From NCBI RefSeq assembly GCF_023856365.1, contig NW_026042446.1:1-64000 (forward strand): a DNA stretch of 64,000 nucleotides, given 5' to 3'. Origin of the DNA: Brienomyrus brachyistius (lineage: Eukaryota; Chordata; Actinopteri; Osteoglossiformes; Mormyridae). Positions 35,203 through 48,874 of the stretch are shown piece by piece. Every line of letters begins with the position of its first letter. Within the stretch, counting starts at the first letter, position 1. The position numbers were made by a program, and so were the translations under genes. Below the pieces are notes generated by a model. The model was not told the origin of the DNA. It saw only the letters and a program-made list of their open reading frames with translations, and searched no databases.

Positions 35203-37163
35203 ACAGTTTTTCTGAATTGCTGAAGTATTGAAAATCATTTTGGGAACAAAACTGCCGATTGCCAAAAGTCATTTATTGAATCAGTCTCTTGTTTGGTGAA
35301 ACTTTAAACCATGCTCACCTAGTTAGACACAATTTGCAGATCTCAGTCATCCTTTTTGCAAAATTCAAAACACATTCTCATTCATCAAAACACATTTTGA
35401 GCTATGGTGAACTTTGATGCAAAATAGAAAACACAGGCCGCAGAGGTTAAGCGCAGCCCACACACAGTAGTCATTGACTCAAAACTGTTCACACATATTT
35501 CTAAACATTTGAAGAAGCCAAAGAGTGACTAGAACATAGAATACGTGCCATAGAAGGATAGGAGTTGCATTTTGAAGTCAAGGTACAAAAGGGTCACACA
35601 GAGGATTCTTTCTGCATCACTCAACAAGGGATAGCATCACTAGTCCCAGCACTGAGACATGGTGATGAGGCAGAATGAATATTCTTCTGTGACTCTGGCT
35701 TGGCAGTAGCACATTTTACTGTAATATGCCTCTCGTTTGGTTACTTTATGGATTAGTTTTTTATAGTAACTTTTCTAGAGTACTATGTATGGCAAACGTT
35801 ACATATTACAGTTTTTCTTGTTGTTTACGCACAATTACTTGTACTTGAGACACAATGACTCCAACCCCCTGAACCAATTCTGCTAAACTACAAGCACAAT
35901 TCCTGCTTTACACTCAAATTGCATTTTTAAAACACACTTTTTTCAAAACACTACACACAATTCTCTGCATTTGGCACAATTTCCATGAAGAAAATCTCTT
36001 GTTTTCACAAGGAACACACTGTCATTCAAAATTGTAAAGTAAGTTGCCCTACTTTGCATACTAACTCATCACATAATTGTAATTTAGAAATCAGAGCTTT
36101 ATAAAAGGCCAACAGGTGAGCTCTTCTGTTTTGGAGCAATGGATGCCAACGTTGGAAACAGAGGCAGAGCCAGAGGAGTGAGAGTAAGAGGAGGAGGACG
36201 GGGAGCACGAGGAAGGCCAAAGAAAGTAATCTCTCATGATATCAAAGCCACTTTGGTTGACCATGTGATCAACCATGGTCTAACAATGAGGGAGGCTGGG
36301 CAAAGAGAGTTGAAGTCTCTTGATGGCTGGATTCCCCATGCTAGGTGATATTTCCCCCGCTGCTTGGCCAGGGCAAACATTGCTTGTGATGTGGATGAGG
36401 TGCTGTGGCCAGACCGAAACAGAAGGGAGGATGCAGCGGAGTTGTTTTTTTTTTTTTATACTGTAACTGTATTCAGTAAATTCTTGGAATATAAATTCAA
36501 AAAAAGGCTTACAGTAAGTCACTATGATGAATGAAGAAGTGGTCATAGTGTTTTACATTAAGCACTTCAGTAATCAACTGGTTCTTATAAATGTCTATTC
36601 ATATGATGGTTTGTGTGTCATTTGAAAACAAAATACCATTTTGAGAATAAATTACATTGTTATGAACGTAAAGTTTCATTTTGCAAGAGAATTGAAGGGT
36701 TCTGCCCATTGTGTGTGTGTTTTTTGATTTGTGTGTAGAGTTATGACAATACGGGGCATGCTTTCAGAAAATGTGTATAAACAATTGGGAAAAACTGTAA
36801 TTATCAGTCATAACTGTATACAAATATTTTTGGTAGACGACCATAATTTTTTTTTATTATTATAGTCTTGCGGTTTCTCATTTACATGTCAACAACAGTT
36901 TTGACTGGTACTGTTTTCATTTTTTGCTGTAGAGTGCTATGACTGTTCAGTAGTGTACCTTTAACCAACTGACTTGAGATGCATGATCTGAAAACAGTGT
37001 TTGCTTTTGAGCAAAGATAATATAGTTTTGAGAAGATTGTTTGATTTTGCAAGACAAGTGTAAGGTTTTGTGAGTTTAGCTTGAATTTTAGAGTTTGTGC
37101 TTAGTGGTTTGATTAAAGGAGATGAGATTTTAGGACATGTGTTTTAGCAATTCAGAAAAACAG
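35203..37163. mobile_element. Outer Tc/mariner-like element, interrupted (U4)
   Basis: Same as 23492-25452. Confidence 0.7.
35809..36797 (+). mobile_element. Nested IS630/Tc1-type element (U4)
   Basis: 989 bp, same TA-flanked insertion as U3. The transposase N-terminal fragment is at 36139-36348 with one Glu to Asp change. Confidence 0.88.
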
Positions 37164-37901
37164 TAAAATGTCAAGGCCTGTCAGACTACTTTGAAAGTGG
37201 GTGAGAGGCCTCAGACTCCATATCTGGTACTATGACAAAAAATCCCAATCTATCTATCTAGTGCTGCTTCATTATTCCATCCTCTTTGTGCAATGTACTG
37301 ATGTACAGTACTGTCAGAAAAACAGCATGATACTACCACCAACATGCTTGACCGTTGGTTCGGTGTTCTTAGGTTAAGAAAACAACCTCACCTTGATCCC
37401 CTGCAAACATATTGCTTTTCATTGTGGCCAAGCAGAGAAGTTAATGACACATTCACACATCATTGTGACTGCCCCCCCCCTGTGAATGTGCAGCCATCAG
37501 CAGCTTTTCAGATTGTTAGCCAGACAGAACACACTAAGGAATGTGTCTATTTTATTCGAGCACAGTACAGAACCATGTGTTTTTTTATTTTTCATTTTCC
37601 ACTCTGTCCACCTTTATTCTCCACAATCAACTTTATTACTTTGTTTAGGCCTGTATTTATTGTATTGCACACATCTTGGGTCCGCCTCATCTCCAAAAGG
37701 TGAAGTAAAATACAAAATTCTTTCATCAATAAACTGACTAAAACACATTTTGCTAGTTATACGCCATCTTTGCCTCACAACAGAAACAATTTCTTAAATT
37801 TCACAGGCCATTTATTGCAGTGTAGTCAGTTTATTAATGAATTAGAATTTTGTCTAAATATAAGAAAATTATACTTTTTCTTAGATTTAAATTTTTTGCA
37901 G

Positions 37902-37925
37902 TGAAGTTACAATACCTGATTTCAG
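37902..37925 (+). CDS. Array gene, U4 micro-exon
   Basis: Same as U3. Confidence 0.5.
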
Positions 37926-38248
37926 GTAAGTCATTTCTGATTTCATAATCACTGCTCTCCCTGGTGGATGGATAAATCATTGCAAGTACTTTAAACACAG
38001 AGAGGTAAGGGGCGGATCATGCCGGCCCCCTTGTTCATTACATCATCATGGGGGATCTCATTATAGTCAAGGTCCCACCCAAGACCCAGCAGGGACCTGT
38101 CATGGACCAGCCAAGGCCCCATCATGGAAACGGGAAAATTCAAGCGGCTACATCTGTAAATTTGGTGCACATGAACCTTTCCAGTGTTGTTTTTCGCTGT
38201 TGTTCTGCATATCAGGGAATCTGTGCACTACATGGTGTGTTTTTATAG

Positions 38249-38388
38249 GTCAAGTTCCCCTGCTGAAATGCAGGCAGCCCAATTCAAGACCAGCGCATAA
38301 GTCTCCCAAGCATGTGTTTCCTATATCCGATAAGATGGCAGAATTTCTCTCAATGTGCAATACTGACTGCCAAGTGCGATATCTGTGA
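38249..38388 (+). CDS. Array gene, U4 exon 3
   Basis: Same as U3, with the same uncertainty about onward splicing. Confidence 0.4.
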
Positions 38389-38440
38389 TGTATGTGATGT
38401 ACTTTTCTTGTAGAGTGACATAAGGATTCACTTTAATTAA

Positions 38441-39385
38441 ATGTGTGTCCCCTATCTTTATAATCCAAAAGGACGAACCAGTACCAGCAGTGGAGGCCGT
38501 CAGAAGAAATGCCGCACTGGGCCACCGGCACCCAGCTCCCAAACCATATCTGGATCTGCTCCCATCCCGTTGGCGACCAGCAGGGCTCAGCAGGGCAGAA
38601 GACGCCGTAGAAATACGGCGGGAGGCCGGTCAGGCCGTAGAAAGAAGTGTAAAAAACAGAAGGGGCCATTTACAAAAAATTTGCAGAACCTGCTAACCTT
38701 CAGTAACCCCTTTGATTCAATCCAGGTGGGTGACAAGATCCCGTGTGTGGATCTCACCCAGAGTGACGACGAGGTTGCTACCATCCTGTGTCGCACTCCA
38801 TCAATGTCAGAGCCTGAGCCCTGCTCACCAGCCTTCTCCTCCACTTCCTTCTTATTTCCATCACCAGTCCCATCCTCTTTTGCCTCCTCTCCATCCCCAT
38901 CTTTTTTTACAGACTCTCCTCCTCCGTCACCATGTGTAGTCTCACCTGTAAGCCCATCTCCACACCCATCTTCACCTCCAGCCACAGTTCATCCCACCCC
39001 TCTGTATCAGGTTCCAGCGCAAGCTGCAGCCCCCTCATCTGAGCTGGTTACGGGTCCGACACCCCTACTTATTTCCCCTTCTGTTGTTTTTGAGAAAATG
39101 GAAAGATTCAATAAGATGCATAACTTTTATCTATGCAACTATTCTAAAATGACCTATGATGCCAAGTGCCTTGCTCATTACTGGTGTAATCAGTTTTGGA
39201 ATGATTTTCAACATGCAGTTTACATCTGCAAGCAGGGGAAGAATCAAAATTCAGAGAATCACTACTCATATGGTGATAATGAGGGTGCCCAAGCTGAGCT
39301 GATATTTGATGATGAGGCGCTGGATCAGCTAAGTGCCATCCCCGGGGTCCTGGAGATGGCTGTGGAGATGGGCTATCTTGTGTGA
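38441..39385 (+). CDS. Array gene, U4 long 3' exon
   Basis: 314-codon frame identical in protein to U2, U3 and U5, with the MGYLV ending. Confidence 0.6.
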   Translation: MCVPYLYNPKGRTSTSSGGRQKKCRTGPPAPSSQTISGSAPIPLATSRAQQGRRRRRNTAGGRSGRRKKCKKQKGPFTKNLQNLLTFSNPFDSIQVGDKIPCVDLTQSDDEVATILCRTPSMSEPEPCSPAFSSTSFLFPSPVPSSFASSPSPSFFTDSPPPSPCVVSPVSPSPHPSSPPATVHPTPLYQVPAQAAAPSSELVTGPTPLLISPSVVFEKMERFNKMHNFYLCNYSKMTYDAKCLAHYWCNQFWNDFQHAVYICKQGKNQNSENHYSYGDNEGAQAELIFDDEALDQLSAIPGVLEMAVEMGYLV

Positions 39386-39443
39386 TGTAAATAGTTTTTT
39401 TATAGAACCTGTAAATAATTAGGTGAGAGATCTCACAAGTACT

Positions 39444-39752
39444 TAGGATAAGATAAGATTAAGGTAGTTTAACCTTATCTTAACTAATCCTAAGATTGTA
39501 TGATATAAGATTACATAGGATAAGACTAAGGATAGCTTAAGATAAGATAGTATAGAATAAGATAAGCCTAAGATAGGATAAGTTAAGGTTAAACTAAGAT
39601 AATATGACATAAGATTACATAGAATAAACTAAGAATAGGTTAAGATAAGATTGTATATAACGTAAGATAGTATAGAATAAGATAAGAATAAGATAGGGTA
39701 AGTTAAGATAAGATTATATAATATGCAATAACACAGGATAAGATAAGATAGG
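39444..39752 (+). repeat. GATAAG-rich minisatellite (U4)
   Basis: Class B form. Confidence 0.75.
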
Positions 39753-39871
39753 TTTGTCAGGGACTGTACTGTTCCTATCCTGCCCTTCATTCCCCAAATG
39801 GGGGGGGCACGAGGTTAATATAAAGTTGTATAATTTTAGTTTTTAGTTTTCTTATTCTTCTATTTGTATTA

Positions 39872-39877
39872 AATAAA
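39872..39877 (+). terminator. Polyadenylation signal, U4
   Basis: AATAAA plus GT-rich downstream stretch. Confidence 0.65.
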
Positions 39878-39977
39878 TATGGATTATTTTGAGTATGGTT
39901 TGTGTCTGTGTGATTATTTAAAACATTGTGAAGTTTCACACAAAATTTGATTAGTTTAAATAATGATTGGTTAAACT

Positions 39978-40867
39978 CATAAGGTTCTCCACCAGAAGGA
40001 GACCAAAGTATTTGGTTCTATCGATGATCTCTACGCATGACCCGTTGATGTGCAGCTGAGAGTGGTCACTCCGTGTTCAACAACCATTTCTTTTGTTTTG
40101 TCTACATTCAGAAACAGGTGGTTGGCTCTGCACCAGTTCGATAGTCATTGCACTTCCTCTTTGTATGCTTCCTCATCGTGTTTACTGATGAGACCCACCA
40201 TAGCTGCGTCATCAGCAAACTTGATGATGTGATTTGAACTGTGCATTGGCACATAGTCATGAGTCATCAGAGTGAACAGTAGTGGACTGAGCACACAGCC
40301 CTGGCGGGCTCCAGTGCTCAGTGTGGTGGTGCTGGAAGTGTTGCTCCTGATCCAGACTGACTGAGGTTTCTCAGTAAAGTCCAAGGTCCAATTGGAAAGA
40401 GAGCCGTTCAGGCCCAGGAGGCTCAGTTCTTCAATCAGCTGCGGAATGATTGTGTTGAATGCTGAACTGAAGTCTATGAACAGCATTTGAACGCAAGTGT
40501 CTTGTGGGTAAGGGCCAAATGGAGTGTGGTGGCTATGGCATTGTCCATGGAACAGTCGTGGTGATATGTGAATTGCAGGGGGTCTAGTAATTAGGGCAGC
40601 AGGGTCTTGATGTGCTTTATGAAGAGCCTCTTGAAGCACTTCATAATGATGGGTGTGAGTGCAGCAGGACAGTATTTGTTGAGGCTGAACAATGAAGTTT
40701 TCTTCAGCATGGGGACGATGGTGGTGGTCTATTTCACTGGTTTGATTGATGAGAGAGAACTGACCGACTTTGACACGGGGAGAAGATGCAAAGTCCTCAC
40801 TCATGGAATCCTGGTGGAGACTCGAAACCAGGTCCCAATGGTCTGAGACGACAGTGCTTGAAGCTGT
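39978..40867 (-). pseudogene. LINE reverse transcriptase relic (U4)
   Basis: Same relic as in U2 and U3, with the 219-codon frame at 40145-40804. Confidence 0.85.
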
Positions 40868-42206
40868 GCCATTATGTTACGAGTAGTAGAATGGAAAAAT
40901 GAAGGACGTTGTTTGAGAGTAATGACTCTGGGCTCTGCTAATGGAATTACTGCTGTTGGGTTCTTGACTCCTTGATGAAGTTTTACAATATTTCCCTCAG
41001 TCTAACATATTTGAGCAATCGGACCTGAGCATGAGACTCTGATAGCATGAATGTCACATCAGATGCAAAAGTGACCACTGACTCTTAGAGTCAAAATATT
41101 GCATTTACACTACATCAACTAATTTCAACAAAGTCATCTGACCACTAACCTGCTCTGTTAACGACGTTTTCAATTTCCCTTTTTCTGTGTCATTTGAAGT
41201 ATGCAGCCATTGCTCAATGGCTGCATTGCTCAAATACTGCTGTCATTTTTAGATTAACAGTATTGGTCTAGTTTAATATATGCGCTCACTATTCCTTCTG
41301 GTTTTCCTGGTCAGGGTCATAGGGGGTGCTATCACAGACAGCACTGGCTACAGGGCTGGGGTACATGCTGGACAGGGTGCCACTCCTTCACATAACACAC
41401 ACTATGGGCAACTGAGAAACACCAGTTCATCAAACTGCATCTTTAAATGGCGGAAAAAAAACTGCACAAGAATCTACAACCTACTGAACCAGCTTGCCAC
41501 TTGTTTAACATGCGACTATAATAGATTAGTACTTGCAGTTAATTAGTTTATAAACGTTTATGGCATTATTTTATGGCCATGTGCTTTGCATGTAAGACCT
41601 ATAAATTATTTACAACTGTTTTTTTTTTTATTGTAACCTGCACAGTTGTAACGTTCCTGGAATATCTTATTCCATAGTTACTGTTTTTCTAGGTATCATC
41701 ATGTACTTTAGTGATGTACTTTTTATGACCAGTGATTGATGTGACAGAGTAACCCAATCAATAAGCAATTCATATATCTGTGATTTAGGAAAAACGCCTC
41801 CTGAATCCACAGAGGTAACACACCCCCAAGCCGCCAGAGGGCACTCTTACCATTTTATATAGTCTGCTGATAATTATATGCCTTTAATACACACTTCTGT
41901 TTAAGGTAAATAAGTTAACAAGGGGAGTTGTGGAGGGGTGGGGGAAGGTTTGTTCTGAAGTATTGGAGGAGGGATTATCACTGGAGTGATATATTTACAT
42001 TTCTTTCATTTGTAGATTTTTTTATGTGTGAATTTTGTGTTCATTTATGGGTTTTTTTTTGTTACTGTAAATCTGGTGAAACTTACCGTCAAGTAGAACA
42101 GTTTTGGACTTAAATTTGTAATTTTTCATACAATATATTGTATTTTCAAAATGTTTTTTATTGCTGCGAGGACTATCCCCATTAGGGAAACGGTGCATAA
42201 CAAGCC
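40868..42206 (+). other. Class B spacer (U4)
   Basis: Equivalent of 17461-18799, no gene seen. Confidence 0.4.
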
Positions 42207-42217
42207 TTCACCCTGGG

Positions 42218-42452
42218 GAAGATGGTGGTAGTGCTATCGTTTGACAACCAGAAGGTTGCAGGTTCAAGCCCTGGTTCCTCCTGTCCCCATCAAAATGGGG
42301 CCTTGAGCAAGACCCTAAACCCCAAATTGCTTCTAGTGTGTAGGTTGGCACCTTGCATGGAAGCCTTCGCCACCGGAGTGTGTGTGTGGCATAAAATGTA
42401 AAGTGCTTTGAGTACTTGTACGAATAGAAACGCGTTATATAAATGCAGTCCA
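42218..42452 (+). mobile_element. tRNA-derived SINE (U4)
   Basis: Same insertion as 18811-19045. Confidence 0.8.
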
Positions 42453-42463
42453 TTTACCCTGGG

Positions 42464-43899
42464 CAGAAAATGCATTGTTTGTACAGTATGCCTTAGTGAC
42501 AGAGTACCAATTTCAGAGGGTATTAACTTGAAAAATATGCAATGAAATACCTCATAATAATGTCTGAACATTCAAACACAGCATACAATTCAGTTTGCAA
42601 ATTTAAACAATTTTATCTAAAAAGGACAGTTTAATTTCAGAGCCAATGGCCGTGTGACAAAAAACATTTGAATTATTATTATTTTCTTAGTAAGATGAAA
42701 CGCCGAAAACATTCCTGGAGCCTTCAATTTAGCGTACACGGTGCCCTCTACAGGATTCTGTCGAAACAGCATCCCCGTCAGCCTCGTTTGCAGAATGTAC
42801 GCATTTTTTTCCAGCATACGTTTTTCTTTATAAATCCCAAAATCTCCTTAGAAATGTAACAAATGTTATGAATGAAGCATTTATAAATGAGTTCCCCAAT
42901 TAATGCGTTTACATGGCTAGCTCTGTAATTGCATTATTAAAATCACATGAAAACATCTTAATTGCATCAAGGCACGTAAACGTAGTCACATGACAAAAGA
43001 TAACTTCGTGACTTAGCGAACTCATGTTCTTCATCTCCTCTGTATGGACCATAGAGCTGTGTATCGGAGAGTCTGGCGACACGCTACGTTTCAAGATAGA
43101 GAATATAATTCAATATGCTGCTATATTTTGCAATTTTTAAAATCTGATCTCAGGAAAACTTGTCAAGGTATAAAAAGCACACCGCCATGAAATCTGAGTA
43201 CAAATGTTTGCTTTTTTTTTAACGCAACCATAATAGAGGGGTCTGCATTTATCACAGTCCCTGTAAAAATCTAACATCATAGCACCATAACTACTGCGGA
43301 TTCAGCCAACGGCGGCAACGTCACTAGTCAGCAGTGTTGTGCAGGTTACTGGAAATTACTACTCATCAATTACCGCATATAAATGTACTTTTAATACGGG
43401 TGGGATTGGACCATGTGTCTGCCAGGAGTTTCGACGTGTGGTGGGTGCAAATGGTCGGTGGCGATGTTTCTGCAACACAGATGTTTGCTGATGGGTTTTC
43501 AAGCATCGCGGAGACATAGTGCCAATGCATGTGTGCTCTCTGGCTAGTTATATTATTTCAGTGTTGCAGCTATGACAGTGCCAGACAATACAACCGTCTA
43601 ATTGTATCTATCAGCGTACCTACAATACCACCCATTCATTGCGCCATGGTGAGGTCGGGTGGCGTTACATCATAAACGGGAAATTAAGGGAACATGCTGC
43701 CTTTATCCATTAATATTTTCACGCAAGACAAAGGTAAAGAGTGCATTTAAATTTCAGCACCTTCCGTGTTTTTTAATGGCAATTAGTTACATTACTCCTT
43801 ATAGACAAAAGTAGTGGGGTTATAGTAACGCCTTACTACCAACACTGCAAGGTTTGCTAATGCTAACGTTAGCAGTACAGCCTTATGCTACTTCCTCTC
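42464..43899 (+). other. Class B spacer (U4), no gene seen
   Basis: Equivalent of 19057-20492. Confidence 0.4.
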
Positions 43900-43979
43900 A
43901 GAATCAGAATGGACTTTATTGCCAAATGTTGAGCAGGTTTACAACATCAGGAAATTGCTGCGGTGTTCAGTGCGATATC
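43900..43979 (+). mobile_element. Short LINE/SINE-like insertion (U4)
   Basis: Same insertion as 20493-20572. Confidence 0.5.
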
Positions 43980-44656
43980 CTCGCAAGATAAGATAGCGTT
44001 ACCGTCACTGTGCAAATACAATAAGATGTCTTTGGAGCAAGCCTGTCGACGCCATGTTAAGGATAAAAGTACAAGTAAAAGACAATATGAAATAAAAGAA
44101 ATATACAACAACAGGAAAGAAAAAAAAATGCTGGTACTGGAAGCAAAGAAACCAGTAAAACACTGTCAGAGGAACATTGGAGAGCTCGGAGCAGCTGCGA
44201 ATGTGCCGCCATCATTGTTCATAATTCTTCAGTTTACGTTGCTACAGTGGAAGAGTGAAATGGCTGAAGATGAATTACAGCACTGCTGTCTAACGGTCCG
44301 GGGGTCAGACAGAGCAGAAAATAAACCACCGCGGGAACCTTTGCATGTAAACTATTAATTAGAATCTGTACCTTTAGGACAAAACACAACATGGCAATAA
44401 GTGTATCGACATATCCCTAGATTCTTAGGAATATTAGCAATACAGAAAAATTTCCAAGTGGCTAAATATTTTGTTGTAAATGAAAACCACGAGTGAGATA
44501 AAAACGTCCCCTCGTCATTCCCCTGCATCAAATCCCCCACTGATTGAATGGGTCGCTTAATTATCGCTATGAATTCTGGGAGTCTGTGAAACGTCACGAC
44601 CGCAGCTCTCGCGTTACTTGCTACCAGGAAGGAATTCTATTCAAATACTTTAATAA

Positions 44657-44659
<3 letters not shown>

Positions 44660-44700
<41 letters not shown>
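44660..44700. repeat. TA microsatellite (U5)
   Basis: 41-nt TA run, equal to U4. Confidence 0.9.
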
Positions 44701-44703
<3 letters not shown>

Positions 44704-45112
44704 AATCAATCAATTAAACAGACACGAACTGTAGTGTGTCATTCTACATCTTGTGTTGATAATAAATCGATATTCCGTAAACATTCGATATACGGCCCAG
44801 CCACAATTGGTCCGTTTTGTCACCTGGAAACTTAGCAACTGTGTTGTAAGCGAATCTGCAGCGCTTTTATGTTTTTAAAGGTGTCTTCTAAATTTACGCT
44901 GCTTCTATTATCTTTCCGCGCTTTTGTCAATATATATCGTGTGTCTTGTCATTTGATTGAAGTGTTTGAAGACTTTGCAGCGTGCTGGCACTAATCGGCC
45001 ACCGTATCTTAGCAACCGCATCATAACAATTTGAATTTCATTTAGAGTTTTGATTTGAACATTCAAAGCAGCTCAGATTTTCAGTTTCCCAGCAAGATAT
45101 ACGACGCGAAAG

Positions 45113-45224
45113 ATGTCTGCCTTGAACGCGACTGTCTACCTCCAGAGAATTGACTCGTTCCTGCCAAATGGGGCCGTCAGTGTCCGGATTGCTCCGGAAG
45201 ACATCCCCGGTTCAGTCAGCCATG
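45113..45224 (+). CDS. Array gene, U5 exon 1 (class B)
   Basis: Identical to U3 and U4 exon 1. Confidence 0.6.
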
Positions 45225-45749
45225 GTAAGGACGGCAAAATGATGCCCATAATATCTCAGTACTCGAAGAATGAAAGTCAGAATAGGGTTGACTGGTCTTG
45301 AATCTTGCAGTCTGTGATAACTATCTTATCCTAACTCGGAACTAAATGTCTTAGGATACTAAATAATAAAATGGTTCACCTTTAGCCCAACAGGGATTTG
45401 TTACCATGAAGCAGTAAAAAATACGGGGCTCTTTTCGGCATGTCTACTGTACTGTATAACGAAATCAGTAAAATCTGTGGCTGAGACGTGTTTGAACAAA
45501 CATCAAATGCTAAGGTAACAGGTGAATATGTCCCCCACATTGCCAAAAGCCAGCCAACGTGAGTAACCCCCTTCCTTCGGCTGTGCCTAAATTCTCGTCT
45601 AAATACGCCCATTTATTCACTTGCAGGGTGTTACATTGAGATGGCGCTTTCTTTACAAAAACACATTTTAATTGTGGTCACAAGTTGATACACAAGTACA
45701 AGTATCAACGAGAATCGTTTGGTAGCCATTAGCAAGCTTCTGGCATAAT

Positions 45750-45903
45750 TCTAGCGGAATGTTTGATCACTCTTCTTTGCAGAATTTCTAGTTCATTTAA
45801 ACTAGTTGGGGTCCTGGCACGGACCCACAAATTTTCAATAGGGTTGAGATCGGGGGTACTTCACAAAGCAGGATTTCTTGCTTTGCCGAATAACTTGTTG
45901 GAG
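45750..45903 (-). pseudogene. Tc1-like transposase relic (U5)
   Basis: Same fragment as in U3. Confidence 0.68.
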
Positions 45904-45911
45904 TTAAAGTA

Positions 45912-46231
45912 CACCTCTGGGACCCGGGTTCGAGTCTCCGCCTGGGTCACATGTGTGTGGAGTTTGCATGTTCTCCCCATGTCGTCGTGGGGTTTCCTCC
46001 GGGTACTCCGATTTCCCCCCACAGTCCAAAAACATGCTGAGGCTAATTGGAGTTGCCAAATTGCCCGTAGGTGTGCATGTCAGAGTGAATGGTGTGTGAG
46101 TGTGCTCTGCGATAGGCTGGCCCCCCATCCTGGGTTGTTTCCTGCCCCGTGCCTATTGCTTCCGGGATAGGCTCTGGACCCCCCGTCACCCAGTTGGATA
46201 AGCGGTTTGGAAAATGGATGGATGGATGGAT
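45912..46231 (+). mobile_element. SINE with (ATGG)n tail (U5)
   Basis: Same insertion as 22489-22808. Confidence 0.75.
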
Positions 46232-46913
46232 TATGTGGCTTTTACAATCTGTTTTGAAAGTGATTTATCAAAATGACTTATTTCAGTTTCGACTGTCTTA
46301 TTAGCAGTTTTTGTGTCAATATGTAGGTATGTGCAAAATGGCCCCTGAAAATGTAATGTGAGTGAGATTGAAGCATTTAGTCATTGATTGCATTTTGAAT
46401 GAAAGCAAAGTGAAATGCTTAACAATTTAGCCCACATAAGTAAATATTGTGGTGACTGCATGAAGAGTTTTGTCTTAGCAATGGAAAAAAAACTGTAAAA
46501 TTCACACTGCCTTTCCAAACTGATTGGTGTGAAGAGCAGTGACAGACAGTCCAGACTGATGGGCCATTGACAGTATGCAAAGGTGACTCCAAAGTCACTT
46601 CAAAGTTGTAACACTTTAGTAATCAAATCTCATACAATTTTTTGAATCTCTCATTCACCTTTGTGTAGCCATCCCCTATATCTGTAAGCTTCGGAGCTCA
46701 AGTCTAGGCTAGAAATATTTATAATGTGATATTTTACAATTTGTCAGCACCACTGAAAATAGGTTTTTGAAAAGTGTATGTTTAAAGTAGATTTTAACAA
46801 AAAAAAAAAAATGACATTCTAAATGTTCTCAGATTATTAGTGCTGAGTTTGTGCTGAATAAAAGCATTTGTAGCACTTTGGGATAAATATTTTTTAGATA
46901 GGTGAAATATTTA

Positions 46914-48874
46914 ACAGTTTTTCTGAATTGCTGAAGTATTGAAAATCATTTTGGGAACAAAACTGCCGATTGCCAAAAGTCATTTATTGAATCAGTCTCT
47001 TGTTTGGTGAAACTTTAAACCATGCTCACCTAGTTAGACACAATTTGCAGATCTCAGTCATCCTTTTTGCAAAATTCAAAACACATTCTCATTCATCAAA
47101 ACACATTTTGAGCTATGGTGAACTTTGATGCAAAATAGAAAACACAGGCCGCAGAGGTTAAGCGCAGCCCACACACAGTAGTCATTGACTCAAAACTGTT
47201 CACACATATTTCTAAACATTTGAAGAAGCCAAAGAGTGACTAGAACATAGAATACGTGCCATAGAAGGATAGGAGTTGCATTTTGAAGTCAAGGTACAAA
47301 AGGGTCACACAGAGGATTCTTTCTGCATCACTCAACAAGGGATAGCATCACTAGTCCCAGCACTGAGACATGGTGATGAGGCAGAATGAATATTCTTCTG
47401 TGACTCTGGCTTGGCAGTAGCACATTTTACTGTAATATGCCTCTCGTTTGGTTACTTTATGGATTAGTTTTTTATAGTAACTTTTCTAGAGTACTATGTA
47501 TGGCAAACGTTACATATTACAGTTTTTCTTGTTGTTTACGCACAATTACTTGTACTTGAGACACAATGACTCCAACCCCCTGAACCAATTCTGCTAAACT
47601 ACAAGCACAATTCCTGCTTTACACTCAAATTGCATTTTTAAAACACACTTTTTTCAAAACACTACACACAATTCTCTGCATTTGGCACAATTTCCGTGAA
47701 GAAAATCTCTTGTTTTCACAAGGAACACACTGTCATTCAAAATTGTAAAGTAAGTTGCCCTACTTTGCATACTAACTCATCACATAATTGTAATTTAGAA
47801 ATCAGAGCTTTATAAAAGGCCAACAGGTGAGCTCTTCTGTTTTGGAGCAATGGATGCCAACGTTGGAAACAGAGGCAGAGCCAGAGGAGTGAGAGTAAGA
47901 GGAGGAGGACGGGGAGCACGAGGAAGGCCAAAGAAAGTAATCTCTCATGATATCAAAGCCACTTTGGTTGACCATGTGATCAACCATGGTCTAACAATGA
48001 GGGAGGCTGGGCAAAGAGAGTTGAAGTCTCTTGATGGCTGGATTCCCCATGCTAGGTGATATTTCCCCCGCTGCTTGGCCAGGGCAAACATTGCTTGTGA
48101 TGTGGATGAGGTGCTGTGGCCAGACCGAAACAGAAGGGAGGATGCAGCGGAGTTGTTTTTTTTTTTTTATACTGTAACTGTATTCAGTAAATTCTTGGAA
48201 TATAAATTCAAAAAAAGGCTTACAGTAAGTCACTATGATGAATGAAGAAGTGGTCATAGTGTTTTACATTAAGCACTTCAGTAATCAACTGGTTCTTATA
48301 AATGTCTATTCATATGATGGTTTGTGTGTCATTTGAAAACAAAATACCATTTTGAGAATAAATTACATTGTTATGAACGTAAAGTTTCATTTTGCAAGAG
48401 AATTGAAGGGTTCTGCCCATTGTGTGTGTGTTTTTTGATTTGTGTGTAGAGTTATGACAATACGGGGCATGCTTTCAGAAAATGTGTATAAACAATTGGG
48501 AAAAACTGTAATTATCAGTCATAACTGTATACAAATATTTTTGGTAGACGACCATAATTTTTTTTTATTATTATAGTCTTGCGGTTTCTCATTTACATGT
48601 CAACAACAGTTTTGACTGGTACTGTTTTCATTTTTTGCTGTAGAGTGCTATGACTGTTCAGTAGTGTACCTTTAACCAACTGACTTGAGATGCATGATCT
48701 GAAAACAGTGTTTGCTTTTGAGCAAAGATAATATAGTTTTGAGAAGATTGTTTGATTTTGCAAGACAAGTGTAAGGTTTTGTGAGTTTAGCTTGAATTTT
48801 AGAGTTTGTGCTTAGTGGTTTGATTAAAGGAGATGAGATTTTAGGACATGTGTTTTAGCAATTCAGAAAAACAG
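46914..48874. mobile_element. Outer Tc/mariner-like element, interrupted (U5)
   Basis: Same as 23492-25452. Confidence 0.7.
47520..48508 (+). mobile_element. Nested IS630/Tc1-type element (U5)
   Basis: Same 989-bp insertion as U3. Transposase N-terminal fragment at 47850-48059. Confidence 0.88.

Larger units (their letters stand above)
32466..44176 (+). repeat. Tandem array unit U4 (class B, 11,711 bp)
   Basis: Near-perfect copy of U3 with a handful of substitutions and a longer TA microsatellite (41 versus 25 nt), which accounts for essentially all the length difference. All gene parts and transposon insertions are in the same places. Confidence 0.93.
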